A stretch of 64,000 nucleotides of DNA from Protonemura montana (GCA_947568835.1 OX387604.1:26875076-26939075); one strand, 5' to 3'. Positions 36,055 through 48,689 are shown, counted from the stretch's first letter. Numbers and translations are program-made. The notes: generated by a model from the letters alone, not told the origin.

Positions 36055-36290
36055 TCAGACTCATGTCTACTTGATGTAAACTTAGCACTAGTTTTAACAA
36101 AAACTATTTCAACTGGGTTTTGAATGCTAAGTGAAGAACAACTAAATTTCCCAACGTTTCTTAACTTGTACCTGTTACTTCTTCAAGGGTAAGAGCAGTC
36201 CTGACAATTTTCCAATAACAAAAGAACCACACATAATTATAACAATTACCAAGTTCAAGCTTCCTAAATGCATCTAAATAAAATAATCAG
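36055..36290 (-). mobile_element. Dispersed element with a hammerhead-like core, copy A
   Basis: About 235 bp shared with 54393-54800. Read on the minus strand it contains TTGAAGAAGTAAC, AGGTACAA, GTTAAGAAACGTTGGG. This is the layout of a short hammerhead ribozyme core (CUGANGA, stem II, GAAAC) as carried by Penelope-like elements. The first core base is U where C is required and one stem pair is lost, so self-cleavage is unlikely. The family is not identified. Confidence 0.5.
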
Positions 36291-36835
36291 GGTCAATAAC
36301 TAAAAAACTAACGTATTTTGTATTTTTCGAAATAAAGTTATTTAATAACCAATTGTTTTTAAATTATTGATGCATTTTTAGAAAAGCAGAAACGCACGTG
36401 TGACAGCTGGTGTAAAAACGATAGAATTTTGTGAATCTGTATTTTAAATTTTACTTAATTTTAGTTTTTAGCATTTTCATCGCTTGTAAAAATAAATACT
36501 GTTTTAGTTTTTTCACAAAAAGTCACAGAACGGCTTACAATGAAATGTATAAATATATATAAAAAAAAAAAAATGGATTTAACCACATGATTTGAATTGC
36601 AATTGCAACAAAATGTAATAAATTTTTTTTTATTTAAGTTTTAATTATTGGTCTTTTTTACACGAAGCGAAGTTCGGGTTACGCCGCTCATCCAGTTAAC
36701 CTCTACAATATTGCAAGTTAGATAAGAAAATATTATCTCGTTTGTTAGTTCAGAATCAGAAAATGAATTACTTGTTGATCGGGTGCTGTCGTGGGTGGCA
36801 GGGGACGAGAGATGGGAAACTTTGTCTTGCATTGA

Positions 36836-36882
36836 TGGGTTGGGGTGGGATTGGGTGGGGTTGGGTGGGATTGGGTGGCACC
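36836..36882. repeat. GGGATTGGGTGG-type short tandem repeat
   Basis: About four copies of TTGGGTGGGA or TTGGGTGGGG. Confidence 0.8.
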
Positions 36883-37020
36883 CTCAACTTCTGACGCAAG
36901 CTTATATTGGTAAAGCTAAAATTATTTCGCCCCGTCAAAGTTAGCTGAGTTTCCGTGACTTAATATCTTTACCTTTATGTGGAAACTTTTGAGAAAACAT
37001 GCAATGAGATTTTTAAATAA

Positions 37021-37065
37021 CCTTACCTTGACTTACCTTACCTTACCTTACCTTACCTTACCTTA
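37021..37065. repeat. (CCTTA)n simple repeat
   Basis: CCTTACCTTACCTTACCTTA, the left copies imperfect. Confidence 0.9.
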
Positions 37066-37067
37066 AA

Positions 37068-37452
37068 AGTTGTTAACACGTTGATTAGTGTCCATGTTTT
37101 AACGGGCATTTTAAGTTGTTAACACGTTGATTAGTGTCCATGTTTTAACGGGCATGTTAAGTTGTTAACAAGTTGATTAGTGTCCATATTTTAACGGGCA
37201 TGTTAAGTTGTTAACAAGTTGATTAGTGTCCATATTTTAACGGGCATGTTAAGCTGTTAACACGTTGATTAGTGTCCATGTTTTAACGGGCATGTTAAGT
37301 TGTTAACAAGTTGATTAGTGTCCATATTTTAACGGGCATGTTAAGTTGTTAACAAGTTGATTAGTGTCCATATTTTAACGGGCATGTTAAGCTGTTAACA
37401 CGTTGATTAGTGTCCATGTTTTAACGGGCATGTTAAGTTGTTAACAAGTTAA
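37068..37452. repeat. 46-bp minisatellite, about 8.3 units
   Basis: The unit begins GTTGTTAACACGTTGATTAG, followed by TGTCCATGTTTTAACGGGCA and TGTTAA. Two types exist: ACACG with CCATGTT, and ACAAG with CCATATT. Their order is A A B B A B B A, a three-unit (138 bp) higher-order repeat for most of the array. Confidence 0.95.
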
Positions 37453-37574
37453 ACGCAATTTGAATTGCATATAAACTTAGGAATTGAAATGATGAGTAGA
37501 TTGCAGGGAATATTGTGCGTGAAATAAGTGAACTGAATCTTAGTTACAGCCTCGAGGGTCGCTCAACTTCAAGG

Positions 37575-38036
37575 GTCGGGGCAGGGAAAGGTTCAGGACA
37601 GAGAAAGGGTCGGGACATGGAAAGGGTCGGGGCATGGAAAGGGTCGGACAGGGAAAGGGTCGGGACAGGGAAAGGGTCGGGACATGGAAAGGGTCGGGGC
37701 ATGGAAAGGGTCGGACAGGGAAAGGTTCGGGGCAGGGAAAGGGTCGGACAGGGAAGGGTCGGGCAGGAAAAGGGTCGGGACAGGGAAAGGGTCGGGACAG
37801 GGAAAGGGTCGGGGCATGGAAAGGGTCGGGCAGGAAAAGGGTCGGGCAGGGAAAGGGTCGGGGCATGGAAAGGGTCGGACAGGGAAAGGTTCGGGGCAGG
37901 GAAAGGGTCGGACAGGGAAGGGTCGGGCAGGAAAAACGTCGGGACAGGAAAAGGGTCGGGACAGGGAAAGGGTCGGGGCATGGAAAGGGTCGGGCAGGAA
38001 AAGGGTCGGGCAGGGAAAGGGTCGGGGCAGGGTAAG
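37575..38036. repeat. G-rich 16-18-bp minisatellite (quadruplex-prone)
   Basis: Units of the type GGGACAGGGAAAGGGTC, with GGGGCATGGAAAGGGTC and GGGCAGGAAAAGGGTC variants. The plus strand holds many G3-runs spaced by 2-3 bases (GGGTCGGGACAGGGAAAGGG), which fits the standard G-quadruplex pattern. A segment of about 165-170 bp containing AGGGAAAGGTTCGGGGCA is repeated, giving a higher-order period. Long open frames on both strands are by-products. Confidence 0.95.
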
Positions 38037-38340
38037 GGTGTTAATATTGGTTAGGGGTGGAAATTTGTGGTTTCACAGGAAGGGGAAGGGGGAGGGGATG
38101 AGTTTTTGATACTTTTTGAACGAGGGTTCAGTGGGTTGTGGGTGCAGTGGGTGCAAGAAGTTGTACAACGCGAAGTTTCGGTGATCGAATTTCGCGATGT
38201 TTTCTAGATTTCGTGATCTTGTGAAACTGGCCGATGCAAGAAATGTTTTCCAAACTTTCCGAATCTGATCGCGAGTGGTTTTACGCAAATCACATGCCAT
38301 CATTGATATGACCTGGATCACTCGGAATAAAACACTTCTA

Positions 38341-38525
38341 CCTCGCTCCACCCCCACCCACCCCCACCCTCAGGCATCCCCACCCACCTCCACCCACCTC
38401 CACCCACCCCCAGACCACCCCCACCCACCCCCACCCACCCCCACCCCCAGGCCACCCCCACTCACCCCCACCCACCTCCACCCACCCCCACCCCCAGGCC
38501 ACCCCCAGGCCACCTCCACCCACAC
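38341..38525. repeat. C-rich (CCACCCCCA)n repeat
   Basis: CACCCCCACCCACC-type tract with AGGCCACCCCCA interruptions. It is pyrimidine-rich on the plus strand, opposite in polarity to the G-rich array 300 bp upstream. Confidence 0.93.
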
Positions 38526-38636
38526 AGCTTAACCTACTTTTTTGTTTTCCCGAAATCGCAATCGCATTCTATCCGCGATGTCGGAAAAACATCTTTCATC
38601 GCGTCGTATTATTTCCTGGGAATACATTTTTTATGA

Positions 38637-38915
38637 AGGTGAGACGGTGAGACGGTGAGATGGTGAGATGGTGAGATGGTGAGATGGTGAGATGGTGAGA
38701 CGGTGAGATGGTGAGATGGTGAGATGGTGAGACGGTGAGATGGTGAGACGGTGAGATGGTGAGATGGTGAGATGGTGAGATGGTGAGATGGTGAGATGGT
38801 GAGATGGTGAGATGGTGAGATGGTGAGATGGTGAGACGGTGAGACGGTGAGATGGTGAGACGGTGAGACGGTGAGATGGTGAGACGGTGAGACGGTGAGA
38901 CGGTGAGAAGGTGAG
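38637..38915. repeat. 8-bp repeat (GAGAYGGT), about 34 units
   Basis: GAGATGGT and GAGACGGT units, ending with GAGAAGGT. Purine-rich on the plus strand. Confidence 0.96.
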
Positions 38916-39002
38916 AAGTAAGAACAACGCAATATTGGCTGAACTGAGCGAGAACTCGCCTGTCGGCAAATTAGGCAAATGAGAGTCAGTGCGTTCTGTA
39001 GG

Positions 39003-39034
39003 AGCTTGGAGGAGGAGGAGGAGGAGGAGGAGAA
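39003..39034. repeat. (GGA)n microsatellite
   Basis: GGAGGAGGAGGAGGAGGAGG run. Confidence 0.93.
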
Positions 39035-39129
39035 GAGCGAGACGAGGATGAACGAGGAGATAAAGAGAATTAAGCGCCACGGACGCAGCATAAAAGAGCA
39101 ACTCTCTTTTAGTAACCATGGGGATGAAG

Positions 39130-39548
39130 ACATAAAAACTGCGTAAAACAGCGTAAAACAGACATAAAAACTGCATAAAAACTGCGTGAAACTGCGTAAA
39201 AACTGCGTGAAACTGCGTGAAACTGCGTAAAACAGCGTAAAAACTGCATAGAAACTGCGTAACACTGCGTAAAACTGCGTAAAACTGCGTGAAAACTGCG
39301 TGAAAACTGCGTAAAAACTGCGTAAAAACTGCGTAAAAACTGCGTAAAAACTGCGTAAAAACTGCGTAAAAACTGCGTAAAAACTGCGTGAAACTGCGTA
39401 AAAACTGCGTAAAAACTGCGTAAAAACTGCGTAAAAACTGCGTAAAAACTGCGTGAAACTGCGTAAAAACTGCGTAAAAACTGCGTAAAAACTGCGTAAA
39501 AACTGCGTAAAAACTGCGTAAAACTGCGTAAAAACTGCGTTTAACAGC
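39130..39548. repeat. 10-12-bp minisatellite (AAAAACTGCGT)
   Basis: Units AAAAACTGCGT, GAAACTGCGT and AAAACAGCGT alternate at the left. The right half is homogeneous AAAAACTGCGT (11 bp). Minus-strand frames repeating FYAVFTQFLRS run through it by chance. Confidence 0.95.
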
Positions 39549-39974
39549 GTTATAAAGGCGCTGAGTGGGGAACTGTAAAACAGGGGCTGAGCGCTGAGCG
39601 GATAAAAAAGCCTGTAACTTTTTCCCTGCGAAGCGAAGCAACTTTTGGTCAACTTTTTCACGAGCGATGAAAGGGCAGTCATTTGTAGGGCGAACCAAAA
39701 TACAATTTTCAAACTCCTCTTTTTCAGTTTGCGAAAAAAAAAACAAGCTGACACGTGCGCTACAAAAAGCCAGGAAACGCTTGTAATCTACGCATTCTGA
39801 AAACAAGAACAGTGATTGGCTAAAAGTAAATTAAACAATTGACTATCGCAAGTTTCTTTAGTTTTACTGTGCAGCTGAGCTTTGCCAGCCTCTTAGCGAT
39901 GAAGTATTTCAGTGGATCCATAGGGGGACGTTGCTGTAAAGACGCGATGCACAATTGCCTCAATCTCCCCTGCT

Positions 39975-40030
39975 ACATCCACCCCCAACCTCCCCCAACC
40001 ACCCCCAACCACCCCCAACCACCCCCTTCC
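39975..40030. repeat. (CCCCCAACCA)n short repeat
   Basis: About four copies, then CCATCCCCTT repeats. Confidence 0.85.
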
Positions 40031-40414
40031 ATCCCCTTCCATCCCCCCCATCGAACACAATATCGAGGATCTATGTAGATGTAATCCACCGATAGTAGCA
40101 TTGGGTGCTACTCCATTAACCCGCGTATAAACCGGCTTCCACACTCTTAATCATGAGGAAAATTGGCTTGCATTGCACGCGTTCCAAGGAAACAGATCTC
40201 AACCCCGCATTGGAGGCGCTGCTTCTACGTAGGTTCATTTTAACAAGCAATAATGTACACTTTGGACAGCCCTGGAGACGTATTTCCGCTTTCAAAACCA
40301 TATTGGTGTACAGCGTTAAAGTGAACTTAGCCGCTAAACGCAGTGGTGTTGACTGCCCTGTAAAGCTGGACAAATCCAGAAACACCACTTGCGTTGGCTG
40401 AAAGATTCAGACTA

Positions 40415-40813
40415 CCGAGCTACCTAGCTACATAGCTACCTAGCTACCTAGCTACCTAGCTACCTAGCTACCTAGCTACCTAGCTACCTAGCTACATAGC
40501 TACCTAGCTACCTAGCTACATAGCTACATAGCTACCTAGCTACCTAGATACCTAGCTACCTAGCTACATAGCTACCTAGCTACCTAGCTACCTAGCTACC
40601 TAGCTACATAGCTACATAGCTACATAGCTACCTAGCTACCTAGCTACCTAGCTACATAGCTACCTAGCTACCTAGCTACCTAGCTACCTAGCTACATAGC
40701 TACTTAGCTACCTAGCTACCTAGCTACCTAGCTACCTAGCTACATAGCTACCTAGCTACATAGCTACCTAGCTACCTAGCTACCTAGCTACCTAGCTACC
40801 TAGCTACCTAGCT
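40415..40813. repeat. 8-bp repeat (CTAGCTAC), about 49 units
   Basis: CTAGCTAC and ATAGCTAC units, with one AGATAC variant near 40546. Each unit holds the palindrome TAGCTA. Confidence 0.97.
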
Positions 40814-40868
40814 GGAGTTGGAACGTTTCAACTCATTTCGAAAGTAACCATGGGTTATCTGAATGGTT

Positions 40869-40901
40869 TGCTGCATTGCTGCATTGCTGCATTGCTGCAT
40901 T
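40869..40901. repeat. 8-bp repeat (GCTGCATT), four copies
   Basis: TTGCTGCATTGCTGCATTGC run. Confidence 0.9.
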
Positions 40902-42948
40902 GTGAACCTCTGGCTTGTTCAATCTCTTGCACCAGATTGATGCACTTTTCAACAACTATTTCCACGATAAGGAAACATTTCTGTGGGGTTTAGTTGATGT
41001 GTTGTACAGGTATAACCTCGGGGCCCCCGTTGCTTTGCCCCTGTGGCTAAATCTCATCAACCTAAACAGTTCTAGGCAAAATACTGTCACTTGAATTCAA
41101 CCTCAACCCATCTCAGGAGCCACCCTTGGTTTTCTGCTCACTTGAGCGGTTTTGACAAGGTGGTTGCTTTAACGGTTTTGTTAATTCCTAATCATCAAAT
41201 AGCGTCCTACCTTTGATCTTGCGCGACACCAAAGGTTGTAATGCATTTATTGCGTTCAAACCCCGTTGGTGAGCTACATAATTAGAAGAGCACAAACTAC
41301 ACCCAATAAATGTGCTTCAAGTGATCAAAGGCATCATTACATTTTAATCATGTTTATGAAAAGTATTTCGCATTTCCTGGCGAACACATTCCGATATGTA
41401 ATTGCTTCTCGACATGAATATCACGTTGTTTCTGGTTGTCTGCATTTTCTGCGCTCGGTGTCCCATTTAAGTAGACCAAGAATTTAATAATAACTCGGTA
41501 GTCTCTGTATTTGTACAGCTCAACGAACTCGAAACACAAATATTGTTGCTTGAATATCAAGCATGTAATGAACAAATGCACAATAAATTGGAAAAAAAAT
41601 GAAAACCTAATAATTTAGATATATATTCGTACGGTTATTACAATAATTCCATATGTTTGAATGCTATTTTTGGTATTCATGGAATGTACAATATTTTCCG
41701 CTGTTAAATTTCCGTACTTCGTTTCCTACTTTTGTTTGCCATCGGTTATTTTACTGCTAATATTGTGTTACATCTTCTTTTTGCGGTCTCACCAAAAAAC
41801 CGTTAAAATTTACCTGGTTTAGCCAAAAAACGGCAAAATCCCCAAATGCCAAAGAAGAAGTCTAGTGTGGTCTGTAACCTAATCTTGACTTTATCTTCAG
41901 AAAGATGTGGCGTTAGCTTCATAGCTAACTGGAGGGCATTCAATGCGTAAAAAAACAGTGCAAAACAATGCTTTTTAAACAATATTTTCAAAGCAGGAAC
42001 CAAACCTAACCTCAAAATTTGTTATAGATTTTTCGAGATTGTCCCCTTCTCACCGTGCGTCAAAACTCGTGTCATTAAACATTCATTTCTACATCCTTCC
42101 TTCGTGGTCCTGCGGTTGCATATGTCCTGTTATGTTGTGGTTGATCCTGAATAGTTGATCCTTGGTTATGAAATATTCTCTCATTGCATGAGCTGTACTT
42201 GTGTTTTACTCGTTATTGGTTAGTTTAGTTATTTCTGTGCAGAAGTTAAGCACCTTGTGGGTTGGGATATAGGAGCGCCAAACGTATAAGTACAAATGTT
42301 TCTAGCTTCTAGGATGCAGGATCATCTGAAGATTATCCTGGATAAACCTGGATGAACTATCTGCAGTGATTCCAGTATATTTGTGGCATATTATGTTTAT
42401 ATTTCTCATTTTGTGATTGGTATCCGCGTTGAAAATAACGTTAATGAATGAAAGTTTCCTCTGGTAAGTCGGTATCTATGGTAAAATGAACACAGATACT
42501 GATATTTTGACCTGATATTTGCTTTTAATCTCCAAGCAAAGCTTGGCTTTCATTTGCTTTCGAAGCTTCAGAAGCGTACTTTGAAATCTGTATCTGAAAT
42601 TATGCTGTTGTAATAACTGGGAGATTAGAGCTTCCAATGAACTTCATTATATTATTTTAATAAACTTGAAAATCTACCCCAATATCCCCTTGGGGTGGAA
42701 GGACGTTTTTTCGTTCGCCGTTTCATATTTTCCCATTTGTAAATTGCGATCATCAGCGTGAAATTGAATCGAAGGAAACAATTGATTGTGAACATTTATG
42801 ACTTTACGCCTCCACATTTCATCCAGTTTTTATTTTATTAAATTCTTTATTAACAACTCTCCGAACAAATGTAACTCGAACATAATTATCATCGGCATCA
42901 ATTGACGAGCAAACGAATGTTTGATAAAGTTCAATTTTGATTGTTTTT
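40902..42948. other. Unique sequence, nothing recognised
   Basis: AT-rich and single-copy, with no splice-bounded exon or element visible. Confidence 0.45.
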
Positions 42949-43008
42949 AGACTCATGTCTACTTGATGTAACCTTAGCACTAGTTTTAACAAAAACTATT
43001 TCAACTTT
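42949..43008 (-). mobile_element. Dispersed element, fragment B
   Basis: 60 bp matching the outer end of the elements at 36055 and 54800 (ACTCATGTCTACTTGATGTA, then ACAAAAACTATTTCAACT). The hammerhead-like part is missing. Confidence 0.6.
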
Positions 43009-43482
43009 GTTGTAAGTTAAATTTTGTTAGGGATGTAAATGCACGAGCATTGAATGAGCATGGGGTGAAGATGAGCCGGGGTGGCGTCGGATATTCCTCT
43101 GGGGACGCGTTATATTGGGGGAGGGGGGGAGGAGGGGGCTTATTGTGTCATATTCCCCCTTGGGGTGGGGGGCACACGAGGGGGTGGGGTTGAGTGACGT
43201 CATCACTACATCAAGCTGGGGCAAGGCACATCAGCAAGGCACTGGCCCAGACGAACGTCAAATAAATGTACCATTTGTCTGAATTGCGTATTTGTCTTGT
43301 GCATTTATATGACAATTTTATTAAAACAAAGAAAACGTTCGATTGGTGTTTTTTTCTTTCTTCAATTTCATTTGTTTTTGCTTCGCCGGGTTTCGGGACC
43401 ATTATTTTGAATACGCGAGCACTGTTTTTTTTTAAATGTCAATCCTGAATGCCTGTCGAAGACAATGCGTGTGGGTGGTAGG

Positions 43483-43618
43483 TTCTGGGCAGGGTGCGTG
43501 GCAGGGTGCAGGGCAGGACAGGGTCCAGGGCAGGGTGTACGGCAGGGTGTACGGCAGGGTGCACGGCAGGGTGTAGGGCAGGGTGCAGGACAGGGTGCAG
43601 GGCAGGGTGCAGGGGGAG
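43483..43618. repeat. 12-bp G-rich repeat (GGCAGGGTGYAC)
   Basis: About eleven imperfect copies of GGCAGGGTGCAG or GGCAGGGTGTAC. Confidence 0.92.
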
Positions 43619-43704
43619 GGGGCACTGGTTATGTAACGCTCTACGCTGCTGCGGGCCCAGCTTGTGATCGATACCTACGCATAGCACCGTCTTTGGAAAA
43701 TGTT

Positions 43705-43742
43705 CTAACAATTATCTTTTCTTTCTGTTTCAGGTGAGTTTT
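43705..43742 (+). promoter_or_regulatory. Candidate recursive splice site 2 (junction 43733|43734)
   Basis: The strongest of the three. A branch-point-like TTCTAAC has its A at 43708, 25 nt from the junction. Next comes a tract with 17 of 19 pyrimidines (43713-43731), then CAG joined directly to GTGAGTTTTG. It lies 16,262 bp from site 1. Confidence 0.55.
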
Positions 43743-44365
43743 GATTCCGCTTCGCTGCAAAGAGTGAGTTGTAAATCCCATGCTGAGCCTCGTCCAGATC
43801 GTCGTGTTACTGGGCAGTAAAATCCCTGCCTTGATTTGCTGGCTTACACCTGAAAGCCCGATAAAACAGCTTAGACCTGTAATCAAGGCTCATGCCATCT
43901 TACCTTTGATTTATCTAAGTCACGTGTGCTACTGTCTTCTCTCCGTGCAGTTTCTTGAAAGCACGCATTGTGTTTCGCTAAGATCCTTGCTAAGTTGTGA
44001 TTACTGTCTTATGAAATCAAATAATACGATCTTGTCCCTGGATTCAGCTTCAAGTTCTATTCGATGACATCATCAAATGTTAAGCGCTTGATTTACGCTC
44101 TCGATATTTTCGAGGGTTGCTTTTAGGGGTGTAATGGTGGCAGTGTTAGGGGTTGGTGTTAGGCGAGTCATTGATGGAGATCTTATTGCTAACCACGCTG
44201 TTTGACTCTTGATAGGGAAGAAAGCAGGGCGAGATCTGACGGCTCTCGGCGGTGAAAGTAGTACATTTTCAGGGCATCTGGGGTCTGGAGTCTGGGGTCT
44301 GGAGTCTGAGGTTTGAAATAAAAGAGTGCGTAGATCATGGCTTCCATCCTACCGATCATTTCAGT

Positions 44366-44982
44366 TATTATTATTTTTGTGGTGTTTAACTACGCACTGT
44401 TTTGACATCTGGCCATGCGGCACTGGTCTAATGGCGTCGGTCAATGAGTGGATGATGATGAGGATGATGATGAACCAAACCTAGTCTAGAAGGGAGGGGA
44501 AATCCGGTGCCGGCACGTAGCCTACTCCTGTCGAAGACCAAGGGGACCACCGGCTTAACGTCCCTTCCGAAGGACGGTACAACGCGAACAACAGGATTCC
44601 TCCACAAATCCATGCTGTTGAGAGGTTGATAAGCAAGGCGAGTGAAGTTGCTGTACTAACTTTCATCCCTCCAACCTCTCTCCCGAACAGAACTGGTCAT
44701 GTGTATGATGGTCAACCATCTAATACCTGACCCAGCGCAGTGTTGCTTAACTTTCATCCCCCCAGCCTCTCCCCCGAACAGAACTGGTCATGTGTATGAT
44801 GGTCAACCATCTAATACCTGACCCAGCGCAGTGTTGCTTAACTTTCATGCCTCCAACCTATCTCCCGAACAGAACTGGTCATGTGTTTGATGGTCACCCA
44901 TCCAATACCTGACTCAGCGCAGTGTCGCTTAACTTCGGTGATCTAACGAGAACCGGTGTTTCCAACACGACAAACCGTTCGG
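44366..44982 (-). mobile_element. 5S-headed SINE copy 7 (three promoter units)
   Basis: Reverse orientation. Three units are marked by CAGTGTTGCTTAAC twice and CAGTGTCGCTTAAC once (44737-44935). The tail is on the left (TTTTTGTGGTGTTTAACTAC), and the head ends GTTCGG at 44982. Confidence 0.92.
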
Positions 44983-47883
44983 TCCGATCAGTTCAGATTT
45001 TGAATGCAAACTTGTGCTCTTTCCAGGCGATTCTATTGTTCTCTTGGTTGCAGTCAATATCTGGCAAGGAAAGTTGTTTAATCCAGTTTTTGACTACATT
45101 TATAATACATATTTTTTAAAGATGTTTATCTTGTGCGGCTACCGAATTATGTTGAGGTCGCATGATGGTTAAAATCCGACCTAGTTTCGGTGAAATGCCA
45201 TCGAAGTGAACCCTCGTTTTCACCACAATAACCCGAGTCATAATGGGCCGGACTTTTTGGGATTGAATCATTTTCATTGTGATAAATCGATGGACATTCA
45301 TCATTGTTGTAAATGGTTTCTGTTGTTGTGAGAGTGAATGGTATTTACCTACGTTATAAACTACGTCCCATGCCAGGCAAGCTTATATATTTATTTTCTT
45401 TCCCTCGATATTCACGTGAAGACATACTTTTTTTCTATTTATCGATGCCCTCTGGATCGTATTATTATTATTATTATTATTTTTGTGTAACTTGTTCATT
45501 TTTGTCCCCAAAAATACTGTGGCTCGTTCAATGGGAAGGTATAGAAATTGACCAACATTTGACCGGAAATATACGATTAAGAGAGAATCACGGGTAGAAA
45601 CATTTCAATGACTTTCAAACGGATACAATAATCCGTTTTAACTCCAGTCTAAACACAGAAGACCCTCGCGAAGGGACAACGACATCCTACACCAAACCCG
45701 AACCAAGGGCGAAATACACATAACAGCCAACTAACTCTAACATCGTACATTTGCATATCTATGCTTTATTAAACGCTGTCTTTCAATCCTGAAAGCGGTG
45801 GGAGTTTTTTTCACCCATTCATCGAACCAGCTAAGGGTGGTACAGTAAAGTCCTTGTATTTAGAACGTTAAATTCGCCACCCCTTTTGAAATATCAGCCT
45901 TGTGCAACCCTTCATCCAGACCAGAATCGAACGGTCGAACTGAAATCATTGACTTAGCTCCCGTTTGCCAGGCTGTACACCCTTGCCCCAAAGAGATTTA
46001 GTTTGGGACATATAGTTAAAGGGGTGTTAGTATTCTAAACCGATTTCAACTGAGAATGTTTTCGAAGGGTTGGTACATGTTGACCTATTATTATTACTAC
46101 TATGGGAACATCGAGCGGGTATTCATAATAAGTGTCTAAGCTTCTCTTTATGAAGCTTCTTTTGTACCCGATGTATCTGTGTTTTTTTGTTTAGTTTAAT
46201 GTGTGGAAAGATCACGTGCTTGGAAGGGAAAATGTAGCAGAGTGTGCTTCGCTGTTGCTATGGGATTTCTAGCTGATTTTTATATTCGCTAGAGAGAAGC
46301 GATCAGTTTGGTCTGGCAAAGACTGGACGCTTTGCCACGTGTTATAAATCTTTGAAGGTCACAGAGGGGTTTCCTTTTCTCTCTTAGATGCTGTTGTCCA
46401 ATCATCTCCAGATTCCGCTCGCCAACAGCCTTTGATAGACTATTCTCAGAGACAAATTACTTTACCCGTGTGGTCAATCATTGCTACTCAATAACAAGCT
46501 AATGAATCAACCCCTGGGGCGGTCACTTTAACGGTATGTTTTCAAAATAATAAACTCGCAGCTTTGTCGCCATGAAAGATCGGGTCGGTTGAATCGGTTG
46601 ACTCGGTTAATCCGAATCTGATTTGCGACCTATTGTTGCTAAAACAGCTGAAATGGTTTGCAATATACAAGTTGGGTTCTTATAAAATAGCGACAATGTC
46701 GGTGAAATATTATATGATCACCCAATTGTGTAGTCGTACATAATCATACTATGATTTATCAAAAGCTCCCCAGTTTTCATCATTCTTATTGACTGAACGA
46801 GAAATGTAGCACATTGACAATAACCTCGTCGTCTATTCTTCTCGATTCCCTTTGTTTAGCAAACTGGAAGTTTCAATTCCGTGTCACAGCTAAAAGTTTG
46901 CGCACAAAGCTCGGTGAAACTTTTCAATTATTATTCATTGGTCACAAAGTAATATTTCATCCCTATTTTGTGTCAGAACTTCGCCCCTAAGCGTGATCTA
47001 ATAATCACCTTCGACACTAATCGAACAATATTCGGGGATAACCATCTTTATTTCCGGAACAGCCCCCCTGTCAAAAATTGTTTGGACTCATGCTGCGATA
47101 TTCACGGGACTTCCGGTTCAGATCGGAAGCTACCCTTATGAAAATCTACTTTTGTAAATATATAGTAAAATTAAGTTTACTCCAAAAAAACTGCAGTAAA
47201 GTATAGTATTGTTAGAGAAAGGTAAAGTAACAAAAGTAATCTTTAGTAAAGTATATTTAACAAAGTAAAGTATACTGTAGTTTTGCACCTGGATGGTTCT
47301 GGGACAGATTTCATCGCTTCGTTCCAAGGGATTCCAAGGGGATTATCAAACTAAAGCAGAGCTATAAGCTTCAATCCAGGTTGATTATTACCTGAGACTA
47401 TTTTATTTAATTCCTCGTAAAGCCGGCACTAATCATTAACTCTTCGCTAAAACCTCTTGGCTACCGAACTTTGTTCTGTCCACCAAAATCATGATAAGAA
47501 AAAAAGCGTGAAAAACATCGACTCTTTGATTATATATTTTTTCATGTAGTTTTATATTCGAAATGAAAATAGCAAATCTTCAGCCAGGACATATGCATAT
47601 TATGGAACAAGACGAAGTTACAAAAAGCAAATGTCATTTATAAGAAAGTACCTTCATATGCAAGCTGACTATTTTACAATGCTCTGAATCAGAACTGAAA
47701 GATAAGAATGCATGTGGTTTTAAACAAAGATTATCTTATTAATATTGTTTTTACAACATTGACAAGTTAATCACCCATACAATTGCAAAATGTGACAAAT
47801 ATGACAATTCCTTAGAACACAAAGTGTTTCTGTGGAAAAAAAACATACAAATACAAACAAAATATACAAAAATCGGCAGGTCC
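44983..47883. other. Unique sequence, nothing firmly recognised
   Basis: Contains a short (ATT)n run near 45461-45482 and AGTAAAGTATA-like low complexity at 47160-47275. No exon is supportable. Confidence 0.45.
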
Positions 47884-48412
47884 TTCAGCTCCTGCAGCTC
47901 CTGCAGCTTCTGCAGCTCCTGCAGCTCCTTCAGCTCCTTCAGCTCCTGCAGCTCCTGCAGCTCCTTCAGCTCCTGCAGCTCCTTCAGCTCCTGCAGCTCC
48001 TTCAGCTCCTGCAGCTTCTGCAGCTCCTGCAGCTCCTTCAGCTCCTTCAGCTCCTGCAGCTCCTGCAGCTCCTTCAGCTCCTGCAGCTCCTTCAGCTTCT
48101 GCAGCTCCTGCAGCTCCTGCAGCTCCTTCAGCTCCTTCAGCTCCTGCAGCTCCTGCAGCTCTTTCAGCTCCTGCAGCTCCTTCAGCTTCTGCAGCTCCTG
48201 TAGCTCCTGCAGCTCCTTCAGCTTCTGCAGCTCCTGCAGCTCCTGCAGCTCCTTCAGCTCCTGCAGCTCCTTCAGCTCCTGCAGCTCCTTCAGCTCCTTC
48301 AGCTCCTGCAGCTCCTGCAGCTCCTGCAGCTCCTGCAGCTCCTTCAGCTCCTTCAGCTCCTGCAGCTCCTTCTGGTTCTTCAGCTCCTGCAGCTCCTGCA
48401 GCTCCTTCAGGT
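47884..48412. repeat. 9-bp minisatellite (CTCCTGCAG/CTCCTTCAG), about 58 units
   Basis: Alternating CAGCTCCTG and CAGCTCCTT units. The unit is a multiple of three without stops, so plus-strand frames SSCSSFSS and LLQLLQLL are open throughout. Confidence 0.97.
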
Positions 48413-48689
48413 TAACAAGAGCTCTGCAATCCTAACAGAAAATGAATCGAATGGTCCACGAATGACGTTTAAAACGCGTCACTTTGCGTTGTTCACCCCT
48501 TTATAAAGTGGCTCCATTGAAACACTATCGAGTTAACATTGATTACCACCAGGAGATGATATCGTGTGGGAACTTGATAAATAGTTCCTGACCGTTTCAC
48601 TTGCATATATAATAGAACTCAGTTTCAACTTTGATTTGTCCCTCATTGGGACTGAGATTCAATTGAAAGGGACCGACCAACATGGCGAC

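Noticed and set aside
38609-39806. Two minus-strand frames of about 380-390 codons rich in HLTVSPSH and FYAVFTQFLRS
   Set aside because: They run through the GAGAYGGT and AAAAACTGCGT arrays; no domain outside the repeats.
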